In this document: positions 55,670 through 64,000 of the stretch, one piece after another
Layout of the letters: the number at the start of each line of letters is the position of its first letter
Numbering within the stretch: position 1 is the stretch's first letter
Assembly (NCBI GenBank): GCA_026315105.1
Contig: CM048746.1
Span: forward strand, 639,337,398-639,401,397
DNA length: 64,000 nucleotides
Direction of reading: 5' to 3'
Source of the DNA: Locusta migratoria
Lineage: Eukaryota > Arthropoda > Insecta > Orthoptera > Acrididae
The notes under the pieces: model-generated
Database searches by the model: none
Told to the model about the DNA's origin: nothing
The model's input: the letters and a program-made list of their open reading frames with translations, nothing else
Position numbers and translations under genes: made by a program

Positions 55670-57035
55670 CCTATGAACGCTACGGAAGCGCCGCCACACT
55701 CGCTCAGACTGCAGGTTACCTTGCGGATAACATCGGAAGGTCACTGAGGCTTTTCGCGGATGCTGTAGTGTATAGAGGTTGTAACAATGGAAAATTGTAT
55801 TTAAATACAGAAGGATCTGCATCGAATTGGCGCATGGTGAAGGGAATGACAATTGAATCTCAATGTAGACAAATGTAAGGTGTTGTGAATGCGCCGGCCG
55901 CGGTGGCCAAGGAGACTGAGGCGCTCCAGTCACGGTCTGCAAGGCCGCTACGGTCAGAGGTTCGAATCCCCCCTCGGGCATGGATATTTGTGCCGTCCTA
56001 GTTCGTAAGTAGTTCATAAGTAGTTTGTAAGTTTAGGGACTGATGACCCCGTAGTTAAGTCCCATAGACTATACAAACATTTGATTTTGAAAGCTTGCGA
56101 GCAGTTCAACAACAACAACCTTTTAGTGCTCATATGGGAAACTTCATATTTATCATTATTTAGTGAGCTGAATGAACTCGCGAAGGACTACCCTGCTTCA
56201 CGAGAAAGGCTCAGCAACAGCACAAGAAGCACGAACATTTGGACAACACTGAATCGTAACAGAACAGGTGTAGCTCAGGTCAAAGCAAGTCTTATCAAAT
56301 GGGGTTTCCGTAGTTAAGTCCCATAGACTTTACAAACATTTGAACATTTTGTTGTGAATGCATAGAAAGAAAGATCCTGTATCATTTAGCTACACTATAG
56401 CAGGTCAGCAACTAGAAGCAGTTAATTCCATAAATTATCTGGAAGTAGGCATCAGGAGTGATTTAAAATGGAACGACCATATAAAATCAATCGTCGGTAA
56501 AGCAGATGCCAGACTTAGATTCATTAGAAGAATCCTAAGGAAACGCAGTCCGAAAACAAAGGAAGTAGGTTACAGTACACTTGTTCGCCCACAGCTTGAA
56601 TACTGCTCACCGGTGTGGGATCCGTTCCAGGTGGGGTTGATAGAGGAAGTAGAAAAGATCCAATGGAGAGCAGCGCGCTTCGTTACAGGATCATTTTTCA
56701 ATCGAGAAAGCGTTACGGAGATGATTTGAAAAGCTCTAGTGGAAGACTTTACAGGAGAGACGCTCTGTCGCTCGGTACGGGCTTTTGTCGAAGTTTCTAG
56801 AACATACCTTTACCGAGGTGTCTAGCAGTGTATTGCTCTCTCCTACGTATATCTCGCGAAAAGATCATGAAGAAAAACTCAGAAAGATTGGAGCCCACAC
56901 ATCAGCATACCGACAATCTTTCTTTCCGTTAACAATACGTGAGTGGAATAGGAGGGAGAACCGATAGTGGTACTCACGGTACCCTCCGACACACACCATC
57001 GTGTGGCTTGCCGAATATGGTTGTAGATGTACCCT
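55670..57035 (+). pseudogene. CR1/L2-like retrotransposon, 5'-truncated and interrupted
   Basis: The plus frame starts with AGYLADNIGRSLRLFADAVVYRGC (55697-55790), in which the catalytic FADD box has lost one Asp codon. It then reaches the chimeric insertion at 55893-56349. It resumes at 56358 with RKKDPVSFSYTIAG, NYLEVGIRSDLKWNDHI, LVRPQLEYCSPVWDPFQVGL and RAARFVTGSFFNRESVTEMI (to 56729). Downstream shifted frames end at TGTAGATGTA near 57021-57030. The family is close to the element at 46906-48240. Confidence 0.85.
55893..56349 (+). mobile_element. SINE A - LINE fragment - SINE A chimera
   Basis: One 12-bp target duplication TGTTGTGAATGC flanks the whole block (55881-55892 and 56350-56361). 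Inside are a family A SINE from head to ACAAACATTTGA (55893-56086), a sense fragment of a jockey-like C-terminus (about 56090-56305; LNRNRTGVAQVKASLIKWGF), and a second family A tail (from CGTAGTTAAGTCCC, about 56308, to AACATTTT). A single duplication implies one integration of a composite made by template switching. Confidence 0.85.
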
Positions 57036-57059
57036 CCCACTATGTTTTTCCTTTGTTGG

Positions 57060-57860
57060 GGACAGTTTTGCGCTTAATTCTGGAAACGGAAGGTTGTACA
57101 ATTACACTTGTTCTGTCTGTATCTTTCCGTTTTAATTGTATATGTCCCTTCTTTACCCCAGATTTGGTGTTTGAGGTCTTTTCTTTCTTTTGTACTCTCT
57201 GTGCGATCCTGAAGGCCACCCACGTACGTAAAAGGTGACTGGGTAATGCGTAAGTCCCAGCCCCAGGTCGTCACGTAGGGCTCGCATGTACCCTCTGGTA
57301 AAGGCGAGGCCCAGGGAAGGGGGATAGCCGGATCCAGTTGGTCCCTCCGTCTGAAGCTGTGGAGGTGTGACCTGACGTCTGGACAATAATCTACGGTGAG
57401 TGAGCCCCTTAGAGGGGCTCCCAGTAGGAAGGAGTGCGCCATCCGAGACACTGGCAATCACGGGGATTCTACCATAATGGGTTCTTCCTCTAAAAAAATG
57501 TTTAAAAAATTAAAGATTCTTCGTGGAGCACCTCGTTATCTAGTGGTCCGGACTGAGGAAGGGTAGAATTTTTCTTCTGTTAATCCTTTCGTGATCCGAA
57601 AGGAGTCGATGCAATCGCAGGCCCGGTAGAATAAAGTTCTCGTCTTCGAAATGGCACTCTACTGCTGGAGACATAGAGTGCCTTTAAAGCACATCTACTC
57701 AGCCACCCTGTTACACAGTTACCCTGCACAGGTGAGGCTCGCCGCACTCTCAAATGTTTCCAGCAACCTCTTGGAGGAGGAGATTCAGGACTGTCTCATC
57801 AGGAAGTCTCAGCTGTCCAGTCATGATAAAAGTAGGCCACTGTACGAAATAAAAGCTTAA
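57060..57860 (+). pseudogene. Possible non-LTR retrotransposon 5' end with ORF1-like remnant
   Basis: Shifted plus frames read KILRGAPRYLVVRTEEG, NPFVIRKG, VDAIAGPV and an L-E-T-Q-S-A-like stretch. They resemble the R-Y-L-V ... F-x-I-x-K-G-x-x-x-x-A-G pattern of RNA-binding ORF1 proteins in I/jockey-type retrotransposons. The upstream 57200-57470 part is GC-rich and may be a 5' untranslated region. The reverse transcriptase is absent. Tentative. Confidence 0.4.
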
Positions 57861-59039
57861 TTCTGGTAGGAGGTACCCAGATACAAGTTTACTGTTGTAA
57901 GATGCTTAATTTTAGCAGTAAAATTAGCAAAAGGTCCGTGTGAGCTACCGGCTACTCCCTGCTGCAAAACCTTGTTCCTTGGGCCAAATTGAGAACTGAC
58001 TTGGTTCAAATTACTCTAATAACTGGAAGTTAACGATACAGTGGAAAATATACGTAGTAGCTCATACGAAGTTACACACAGGCATTAATAAACAAGCCAC
58101 CACAATTAAAGTTATTTTATAAAGGTGGCTTAAAGAACATGTGGCGCAACGAAACTTAAACATAAAAAATTTAATCTGAACTTGTTCTCAGCACTGGTGT
58201 AAAACAATATTAAATAAAAGGGGGAAGGTGCTCTAAAACTAAAATTTATAGGTTAGTCAGAATTATACTGAACTTGTTTATTCAGGTCGAACGCAAGCAA
58301 AATGGGGAACCAATTTTGTTAATACAATAAAAAATGCATCTCCTTTTCATAGTCTAATACTGACGATACCCAGCATTGAAATAGACCTAAATTACACAGA
58401 AATTAACGCTACGGGGGGGGGGATTTACAAACAACACTCACTCGCCTACACATACGCAATGCAACAGCGAAACTCAGCAAAATCAGAGTGCTGAAACGAG
58501 GCGGAAGCAGGTGCCGCTATCGTAGGCGGAATTCAGCAAAGCCGGAGGTACCACACAACACAATATACAATAAAACTGGGAAGATGGCTCTGGTCTCTCG
58601 TTTCAGATTTGAGATGGTGCGTGAGTATAGCAAAGTTGCATTTAGATTAGACCGCGAGCAAACACGCTAACGGCGACACACGGCTACGTTACATGATCGC
58701 TCTCCACCGAAGGTAAAGTGGTTAAAAATGGGATTCATTACAGAAAATCACGACGGACTCCTAAATTGCAATCTGAGAGTAAACTATCTAGGCACTGGTT
58801 TTATGAGAAGTAGCGTGAATTAGGTGACTAGCTGCAAACCCTGAATTCGGAGTTCGGACCAACGTGTTTCCTAAAAGTGATAAAAATGAATAAATTCAAT
58901 TTTCGAAAAAAAAAAAAAAAACTACCGCATGCAACCCCTAGAACTGCATAGAATTTCATAAGGAAGCTACTGAAAGGCAGTAACATGCGATTGGGAGCGT
59001 TCACATAGACGGAATAAGTCCAGTCTTAAAACCCGGAAG
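57861..59039. other. Unassigned AT-rich sequence
   Basis: No gene recognised. A G run lies at 58414-58421 and an A run at 58907-58920. The 58925-58985 part resembles 59080-59140 (AACCCCTAGAACTGCATAG), so it is a partial duplicate of the start of repeat Z copy 2. Confidence 0.4.
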
Positions 59040-60146
59040 TGAAGTAATTACAAAGACGGAAAAGTGAGAATAAAAACTATGGCTTGAAACCCTTAGAAAT
59101 ACATAGAATTTCATAAGAAAGCTATTTAAGAAGGTTGTACAAGGCTCGGAGAGAATTACTGACAAAGACTGAGTGCACACTACAAGTTCGGAGAAGAAAC
59201 AGCAAAATTAAAATGGGCGGGAGGAGAAGATTGCGAAATGTTAGTGGAAATCACAAGGATACATGAATAGTTACTTGCCTGATGGGCATAGAACAAATAA
59301 AAGTGGAAGCTGAAGGCTTTGTTCTAAGAACCAACGACGTGGAACACATATCACTCACAGAAGGAAAGAATAAGTAAGATTTTACATGCACTGTACAAAA
59401 CTGAATATATCGTCTGTTACAAATCGGGCCCAACAAAGCTAGAAAGAATTTTAAGTTCGTACACCGCCACATAATCACAAAAGGTTTGAATATACCAGGC
59501 CGTTATCAAACTGCAACTAGTAACAGACACACACCGCGTTTATCTGTTGGGAATCACTGGATTCAAAAACTAGAACACATTTCCACACACGATAACAAAG
59601 AATATTCCAAAAAATTAATCTAAGTTCAAGAGTCTACGTTAAACACGCTAGACAACAATTCGCTACCAATTAATCTAAGTTCAAGAGTCTACGTTAAACA
59701 CGCTAGACAACAATTCGCTACCATCTCCGCAGACAAGAGCAGAATCAACCTTACCTCACCACGATCCCAGCACCAAGTGGCCAGGAGACGCTGGAACCTA
59801 CCGGAAACTTGGAAAACCAAGGAAACAGCGGTGATGAGGAGAGAAGATCACGAGACTCGCCCTGGAGAGTGCTCGTCGACTGGCTTGTAACCAAAGGGTG
59901 TAGAAACCTCTTTGGTAGCATCAGCAGCAGAGGTTGGTAACGACTAACTATCGACTCTGAGCCAGAAAGAACAATGCAAACGAGCTATTACTACCCACAT
60001 TGAGACAGCCATTATATTCTCGCACATCCACTTAAAAGTAAAACAAGTACACATTCTCACAGGGACAGTGGCATAGCGGAGAAGCCATAGTTATTGCTAC
60101 ATTCATAACCACAATAATAAATTATTAAAATAACAATCCTAGCAAT
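59040..60146 (-). repeat. Unclassified interspersed repeat Z, copy 2
   Basis: Inverse of 21120-22135. It contains a local tandem duplication: a 52-bp unit beginning AATTAATCTAAGTTCAAGAG occurs twice in a row (about 59616-59720). The right edge is cut exactly where the Penelope-like cluster begins, so that cluster inserted into this repeat. Confidence 0.8.
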
Positions 60147-60195
60147 CTTCAGATAAAACTTCCGGGCTGATGGGCCGTGGTCCAGATATAAAACT

Positions 60196-60241
60196 ACCTC
60201 CCGACGTTTCGTCTCCAACTGCGGGAGACATCTTCAAAGGT
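60196..60241 (-). ncRNA. Hammerhead-like motif 5 (pseudo-LTR, minus copy)
   Basis: Minus strand: TTGAAGA core (first C replaced by T) plus extra T, stem II GTCTCC/GGAGAC (6 perfect pairs, 7-base loop), GAAA, then CGTC. Stem I can form ACCT/AGGT only with a bulge. Weaker than motifs 1, 3 and 4. An identical copy lies at 62678-62723. Confidence 0.5.
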
Positions 60242-60334
60242 CTTCCGGCTACTGCCACTGAGGGCCGAGGGTCTCTCGCATTTATAGAGGGCATAGAGGG
60301 CGCCACCATACGTCACGTGATGCTGACTTTCTAA

Positions 60335-61903
60335 CTATCTCTGGATGACGTCGTCATTCTCGATTAAAAATAATCGATTGTCGTTTTGTTGGTGCAGTGT
60401 CGACATCCAAATTTTATTTAACTTCAGACCTTCTTCTTTCCTATTGAAATTATTCTGGTGTTTGTGAATCTCTATTGCTTCTCTATACATGCGTGCATGG
60501 TACTGAGGTGTCCTAGCTAAAACGCTCGTCTCGTCAAATTTTATTTCATGATTTCCTTTTTGAAAAATATGTTCAGCCACTGCCGATTTTTCCATGTGGC
60601 CCAGACGACAGTTCCTTTTATGTTCAGATATGCGAGTATTGACGCTTCTTTTTGTTGTACCGATATATACTTTACCACAGCTGCAAGGAATTTTATAAAC
60701 CCCAGGTGTTGCTAGGGGATGACGTGCGTCTTTTGGTGATCTCAAATATTCTTTGATCTTTTTCGTGGGTCTGTATATGGTTTCGACGCCATGTTTGGCC
60801 AGAACTTTCCCAATTCGATCGGTAATCCTCCTAATGTACGGCAGAAAAACTTTTCCAGATTGTTGTCGCTGCTCAGAACTTCTGGATTCTTCTCTTCTTT
60901 GATGGAGAGCTCGATCAATTTCCTTGGCACCATATCCATTTTTCTTGAAGGCCGACCGTAAGTGATTTAGTTCATCCTTCAAGTAAACTGGCTCACAAAT
61001 TTTGTTGGCTCTATCCACCAAGGTTTTAATAATACCTCTTTTTTGCCTCGGATGATGGTTTGACTCCTTGTGGAGGTATCGATCAGTATGTGTGTTCTTT
61101 CTGTATACCTTATGGCCCAGAGTTCCGTCCTCTCGTTTTATTACCGATACATCCAGGAAATTATGTTGGCCATTGCTCTCTTTCTCCATCGTGAACTGTA
61201 TATTCTGATTAATGCTGTTGAGATGCAATAGGAAGACATCCAACTCCTCTTCACCATGGCTCCACACTACAAAGGTGTCGTCAACATATCGGTACCAATT
61301 AGTTGGCTTCTTTCTGGCAGTCTGCAGCGCCTGCTGTTCGAAAAACTCCATGAATAAGTTGGCAACAGCTGGACTAAGAGGGCTGCCCATAGCCACTCCG
61401 TTAATTTGTTCATAGAACTCATAGTTGTACTGGAAATACGTTGTGGTAAGGCAGTGTCTGAAGAGGGCCACGATGTCAGAAGGAAACATATCTGCTATAT
61501 ATGCAATAGCTTCGTTTACAGGAACCACAGTAAACAAGGACACTACATCAAAACTCACCAGAATATCACTCGGGCTGACATTAATCTCCTTCAGTTTGTC
61601 AATAAAATGCACAGAGTTTTTAATGTGGCTGTCCGTTTTTCCAATGTACGGCTGCAGCAGAGAAGCGAGATGTCTGGCCACCTCATGGGTGGGAGATCCT
61701 ATGGCGCTCACAATCAGTCTTAACGGGACCATGGGCTTATGCACCTTTGGTAGGCCATATAGTCTGGGTGGATAAGCTTCCGTTTTGCACAGTTGTTTTT
61801 TATCATCCGAAGAGAGAGAAGACTGTTTTATCAGATGATTCGTTGTTTTCAAAATTTTCGGAGTAGGATCCTTCTGAAGTCTGTTGTAAGTCGTGGGATC
61901 CAA
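60335..61903 (-). CDS. Penelope-like reverse transcriptase with GIY-YIG endonuclease (partial)
   Basis: Reverse transcribes and integrates Penelope-like RNA. It is open for 522 codons, and the frame stays open upstream to the junction at 61949, so the TTG at 61903 is not a real start. RT blocks: PPRLYGLPKVHK 45-56, VSFDVVSLFTVVPV 116-129, GVAMGSPLSPAVANLFMEFFE 169-189, catalytic RYVDDTFVVW 205-214. The linker has TLGHKVYRKNTHTDRYLH 261-278. GIY-YIG: GVYKIPCSCG 401-410, KVYIG 411-415, Arg424 in NTRISEHKRN, conserved EAIEI 475-479. The RT core motifs are intact, except LRLIVS where its sister has LRPIVS. The missing N-terminus should make this copy non-autonomous. Confidence 0.93.
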   Translation of the reverse strand: MDPTTYNRLQKDPTPKILKTTNHLIKQSSLSSDDKKQLCKTEAYPPRLYGLPKVHKPMVPLRLIVSAIGSPTHEVARHLASLLQPYIGKTDSHIKNSVHFIDKLKEINVSPSDILVSFDVVSLFTVVPVNEAIAYIADMFPSDIVALFRHCLTTTYFQYNYEFYEQINGVAMGSPLSPAVANLFMEFFEQQALQTARKKPTNWYRYVDDTFVVWSHGEEELDVFLLHLNSINQNIQFTMEKESNGQHNFLDVSVIKREDGTLGHKVYRKNTHTDRYLHKESNHHPRQKRGIIKTLVDRANKICEPVYLKDELNHLRSAFKKNGYGAKEIDRALHQRREESRSSEQRQQSGKVFLPYIRRITDRIGKVLAKHGVETIYRPTKKIKEYLRSPKDARHPLATPGVYKIPCSCGKVYIGTTKRSVNTRISEHKRNCRLGHMEKSAVAEHIFQKGNHEIKFDETSVLARTPQYHARMYREAIEIHKHQNNFNRKEEGLKLNKIWMSTLHQQNDNRLFLIENDDVIQR

Positions 61904-61949
61904 GAGATCAGTGATCTTCTTGTGATAATCTTCGCTCTTTAGTACAACT

Positions 61950-62773
61950 AAATCACTTACGGTCGGCCTTCAAGAAAAATGGATATGGTGCCAAGGAAAT
62001 TGATCGAGCTCTCCATCAAAGAAGAGAAGAATCCAGAAGTTCTGAGCAGCGACAACAATCTGGAAAAGTTTTTCTGCCGTACATTAGGAGGATTACCGAT
62101 CGAATTGGGAAAGTTCTGGCCAAACATGGCGTCGAAACCATATACAGACCCACGAAAAAGATCAAAGAATATTTGAGATCACCAAAAGACGCACGTCATC
62201 CCCTAGCAACACCTGGGGTTTATAAAATTCCTTGCAGCTGTGGTAAAGTATATATCGGTACAACAAAAAGAAGCGTCAATACTCGCATATCTGAACATAA
62301 AAGGAACTGTCGTCTGGGCCACATGGAAAAATCGGCAGTGGCTGAACATATTTTTCAAAAAGGGAATCATGAAATAAAATTTGACGAGACGAGCGTTTTA
62401 GCTAGGACACCTCAGTACCATGCACGCATGTATAGAGAAGCAATAGAGATTCACAAACACCAGAATAATTTCAATAGGAAAGAAGAAGGTCTGAAGTTAA
62501 ATAAAATTTGGATGTCGACACTGCACCAACAAAAGCGACAATCGATTATTTTTAATCGAGAATGACGACGTCATCCAGAGATAGTTAGAAAGTCAGCATC
62601 ACGTGACGTATGGTGGCGCCCTCTATGCCCTCTATAAATGCGAGAGACCCTCGGCCCTCAGTGGCAGTAGCCGGAAGACCTTTGAAGATGTCTCCCGCAG
62701 TTGGAGACGAAACGTCGGGAGGTAGTTTTATATCTGGACCACGGCCCATCAGCCCGGAAGTTTTATCTGAAGA
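61950..62773 (+). mobile_element. Penelope-like element, plus partial copy (3' third)
   Basis: Inverse copy of 60147-60970. It starts at the junction (61946-61949) inside the linker region and ends with the pseudo-LTR (about 62580-62773). The GIY-YIG frame (62173-62565) has one extra G in the A run near 62530 relative to the minus copy, changing the last residues to KRQSIIFNRE. A shifted frame covers the segment before 62173, so this copy has no complete frame. Confidence 0.92.
62678..62723 (+). ncRNA. Hammerhead-like motif 6 (pseudo-LTR, plus copies)
   Basis: Plus-strand twin of 60196-60241 with the same sequence. It sits in the pseudo-LTR between the partial plus copy and the next tandem copy, so it could separate the two in a read-through transcript if active. 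Confidence 0.5.
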
Positions 62774-62801
62774 CAACGCCGGCCGTGAAAGTTTACATTG
62801 T

Positions 62802-64000
62802 ATGATAAGACGCCTCTACGGGGAGGAAGTGTCAGTTTTAGTGCGGCGACTAGAGGGACTTCGCAAGAAGAAAGGACAACTACTGTGTACGCTCACTTTC
62901 CTGTTACGCTGCCGAGATACTGCGACAGTGCCAAAATTTCTGAAGGTGAGGAGAATGTTCCGTACTGCGCAAGCTAACCGTATTTACAACCGCATGGAAG
63001 TAGCAATGCTACGTGAGCGCATTCACCAGACACGGCGAGAACTGGCGACAACTAGCAGTAAGCTGTTAAATCTCCATTTGCACATTAGTAATGTAATGCA
63101 GTGTTGTGACTGGAATAAGGTGGATGAACTAACATTCAGGTCCATGGAAATAAGTGCAGAATTGTCAACTAATAGGCAGAAGAGGAAGTTCAATGTTTTA
63201 CAGACGGACAAACGTGAAATATCAGTTGTTGATAATTCTCGGACTGTTGTTAACTTGTCTGGGAGAGAATTAACGAAAGAAGAACTTTCAGTTCTCTCGA
63301 AAGGTGGTAATTTTGCAGTGACACCACTTACAGTGCCCAAGGAGGACATTATAGCGAATGTTGAGGCAGGAATCCGTCTGTTACCTTCGCAATCTGCAGA
63401 TGACATTAGGACAGAAACGGCCAGAATATTACGCAAAGCGAAACCACCTCACAGCAATTTGTCTCAAGTGGAAAGAAGGGCGCTAAGAGAGATCAATGCG
63501 GACAACAATATCATTGTACTGTCCGCTGACAGAGGAAATGCTACAGTTGTACTAAAGAGCGAAGATTATCACAAGAAGATCACTGATCTCTTGGATCCCA
63601 CGACTTACAACAGACTTCAGAAGGATCCTACTCCGAAAATTTTGAAAACAACGAATCATCTGATAAAACAGTCTTCTCTCTCTTCGGATGATAAAAAACA
63701 ACTGTGCAAAACGGAAGCTTATCCACCCAGACTATATGGCCTACCAAAGGTGCATAAGCCCATGGTCCCGTTAAGACCGATTGTGAGCGCCATAGGATCT
63801 CCCACCCATGAGGTGGCCAGACATCTCGCTTCTCTGCTGCAGCCGTACATTGGAAAAACGGACAGCCACATTAAAAACTCTGTGCATTTTATTGAGAAAT
63901 TGAAGGAGATTGTCAGCCCGAGTGATATTCTGGTGAGTTTTGATGTAGTGTCCTTGTTTACTGTGGTTCCTGTAAACGAAGCTATTGCATATATAGCAGA
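62802..64000 (+). CDS. Penelope-like polyprotein, tandem copy, open to window end
   Basis: The frame is open from the pseudo-LTR to the window edge. ATG at 62802 (MIRRLYGEEVSVLVRRLEG) is the provisional start; no upstream signal decides it. The N-terminal region has a leucine- and arginine-rich stretch, RKKKGQLLCTLTFLLRCRD and an ERRALREINADNN segment. NIIVLSADRGNATVVLKSEDYHKKI, typical of Penelope-like proteins, lies at about residues 237-261. From residue 264 it matches the minus copy: PPRLYGLPKVHK, PLRPIVSAIGS, VSFDVVSLFTVVPV. Stops before the YVDD box only because the window ends. It may be the only intact member of the cluster. Confidence 0.88.
   Translation, partial: MIRRLYGEEVSVLVRRLEGLRKKKGQLLCTLTFLLRCRDTATVPKFLKVRRMFRTAQANRIYNRMEVAMLRERIHQTRRELATTSSKLLNLHLHISNVMQCCDWNKVDELTFRSMEISAELSTNRQKRKFNVLQTDKREISVVDNSRTVVNLSGRELTKEELSVLSKGGNFAVTPLTVPKEDIIANVEAGIRLLPSQSADDIRTETARILRKAKPPHSNLSQVERRALREINADNNIIVLSADRGNATVVLKSEDYHKKITDLLDPTTYNRLQKDPTPKILKTTNHLIKQSSLSSDDKKQLCKTEAYPPRLYGLPKVHKPMVPLRPIVSAIGSPTHEVARHLASLLQPYIGKTDSHIKNSVHFIEKLKEIVSPSDILVSFDVVSLFTVVPVNEAIAYIA

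Larger units (their letters stand above)
60147..61949 (-). mobile_element. Penelope-like element, minus copy, 5'-truncated
   Basis: Runs from the pseudo-LTR end (60147) through the GIY-YIG and reverse transcriptase regions to a head-to-head junction at 61946-61949, where AACT is shared by both sides. The matching plus copy shows that about 260 N-terminal codons are missing. Confidence 0.92.

Noticed and set aside
61406..61775. Plus-strand frames over the Penelope reverse transcriptase
   Set aside because: Antisense shadows of the intact minus-strand frame.
1..64000. CRISPR array or bacterial operon structure
   Set aside because: No regularly spaced identical repeats and no bacterial gene signals; the tandem repeats seen are microsatellites or element subrepeats.

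Overview
The window looks like intergenic, transposon-saturated DNA from a large insect genome, most likely an orthopteran of the grasshopper/locust type. That placement is an inference from the mix of tRNA-derived SINEs, decayed non-LTR retrotransposons, Penelope-like elements and Tc1/mariner/piggyBac remnants. I found no host protein-coding gene, rRNA gene, intact tRNA gene, operon or CRISPR array. Almost every recognisable coding fragment belongs to a transposable element, and most are frameshifted or truncated.

Layout. 1-3.7 kb: a very large imperfect palindrome with SINE and tRNA-like insertions. 5.7-6.6 kb: a palindromic LTR-like insertion with 25-bp subrepeats. 8.5-8.8 kb: a hammerhead-like motif and a long hairpin. 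10-13 kb: a nearly full-length CR1/L2-like retrotransposon on the minus strand. 14-19 kb: RTE-like, CR1-like and I-like remnants. 20.3-21.1 kb: a piggyBac transposase tail. 22.8-24.7 kb: a Penelope GIY-YIG fragment next to a Tc1-like element. 26.9-31.7 kb: a jockey-like tail, a mariner palindrome and an RTE-like pseudogene. 32.5-34.8 kb: an element with TTA target duplications, two nested SINEs and a heat-shock-element-like site. 36.5-39.1 kb: an inverted tRNA-like pair, a palindromic MITE and an LTR-like insertion. 41-44.2 kb: a tandem duplication leading into a jockey-like element. 44.6-46.7 kb: an old repeat carrying two later insertions. 46.9-50.6 kb: CR1-like pieces, a MITE with perfect 28-bp ends and a 320-bp SINE. 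51.2-54.2 kb: an old Penelope-like element between two pseudo-LTRs. 55.6-57.9 kb: a CR1-like element interrupted by a SINE-LINE-SINE chimera, then an ORF1-like remnant. 60.1-64 kb: a head-to-head plus tandem cluster of young Penelope-like copies, the last open to the window end.

Two themes stand out. First, minimal hammerhead-ribozyme-like motifs sit in Penelope pseudo-LTRs and at three further loci without a recognisable element; their stems differ in sequence but keep pairing. Second, long inverted repeats are unusually dense, so read-through transcription could give double-stranded RNA. SINE insertions with identifiable 10-12 bp target duplications let the relative order of many events be read directly.
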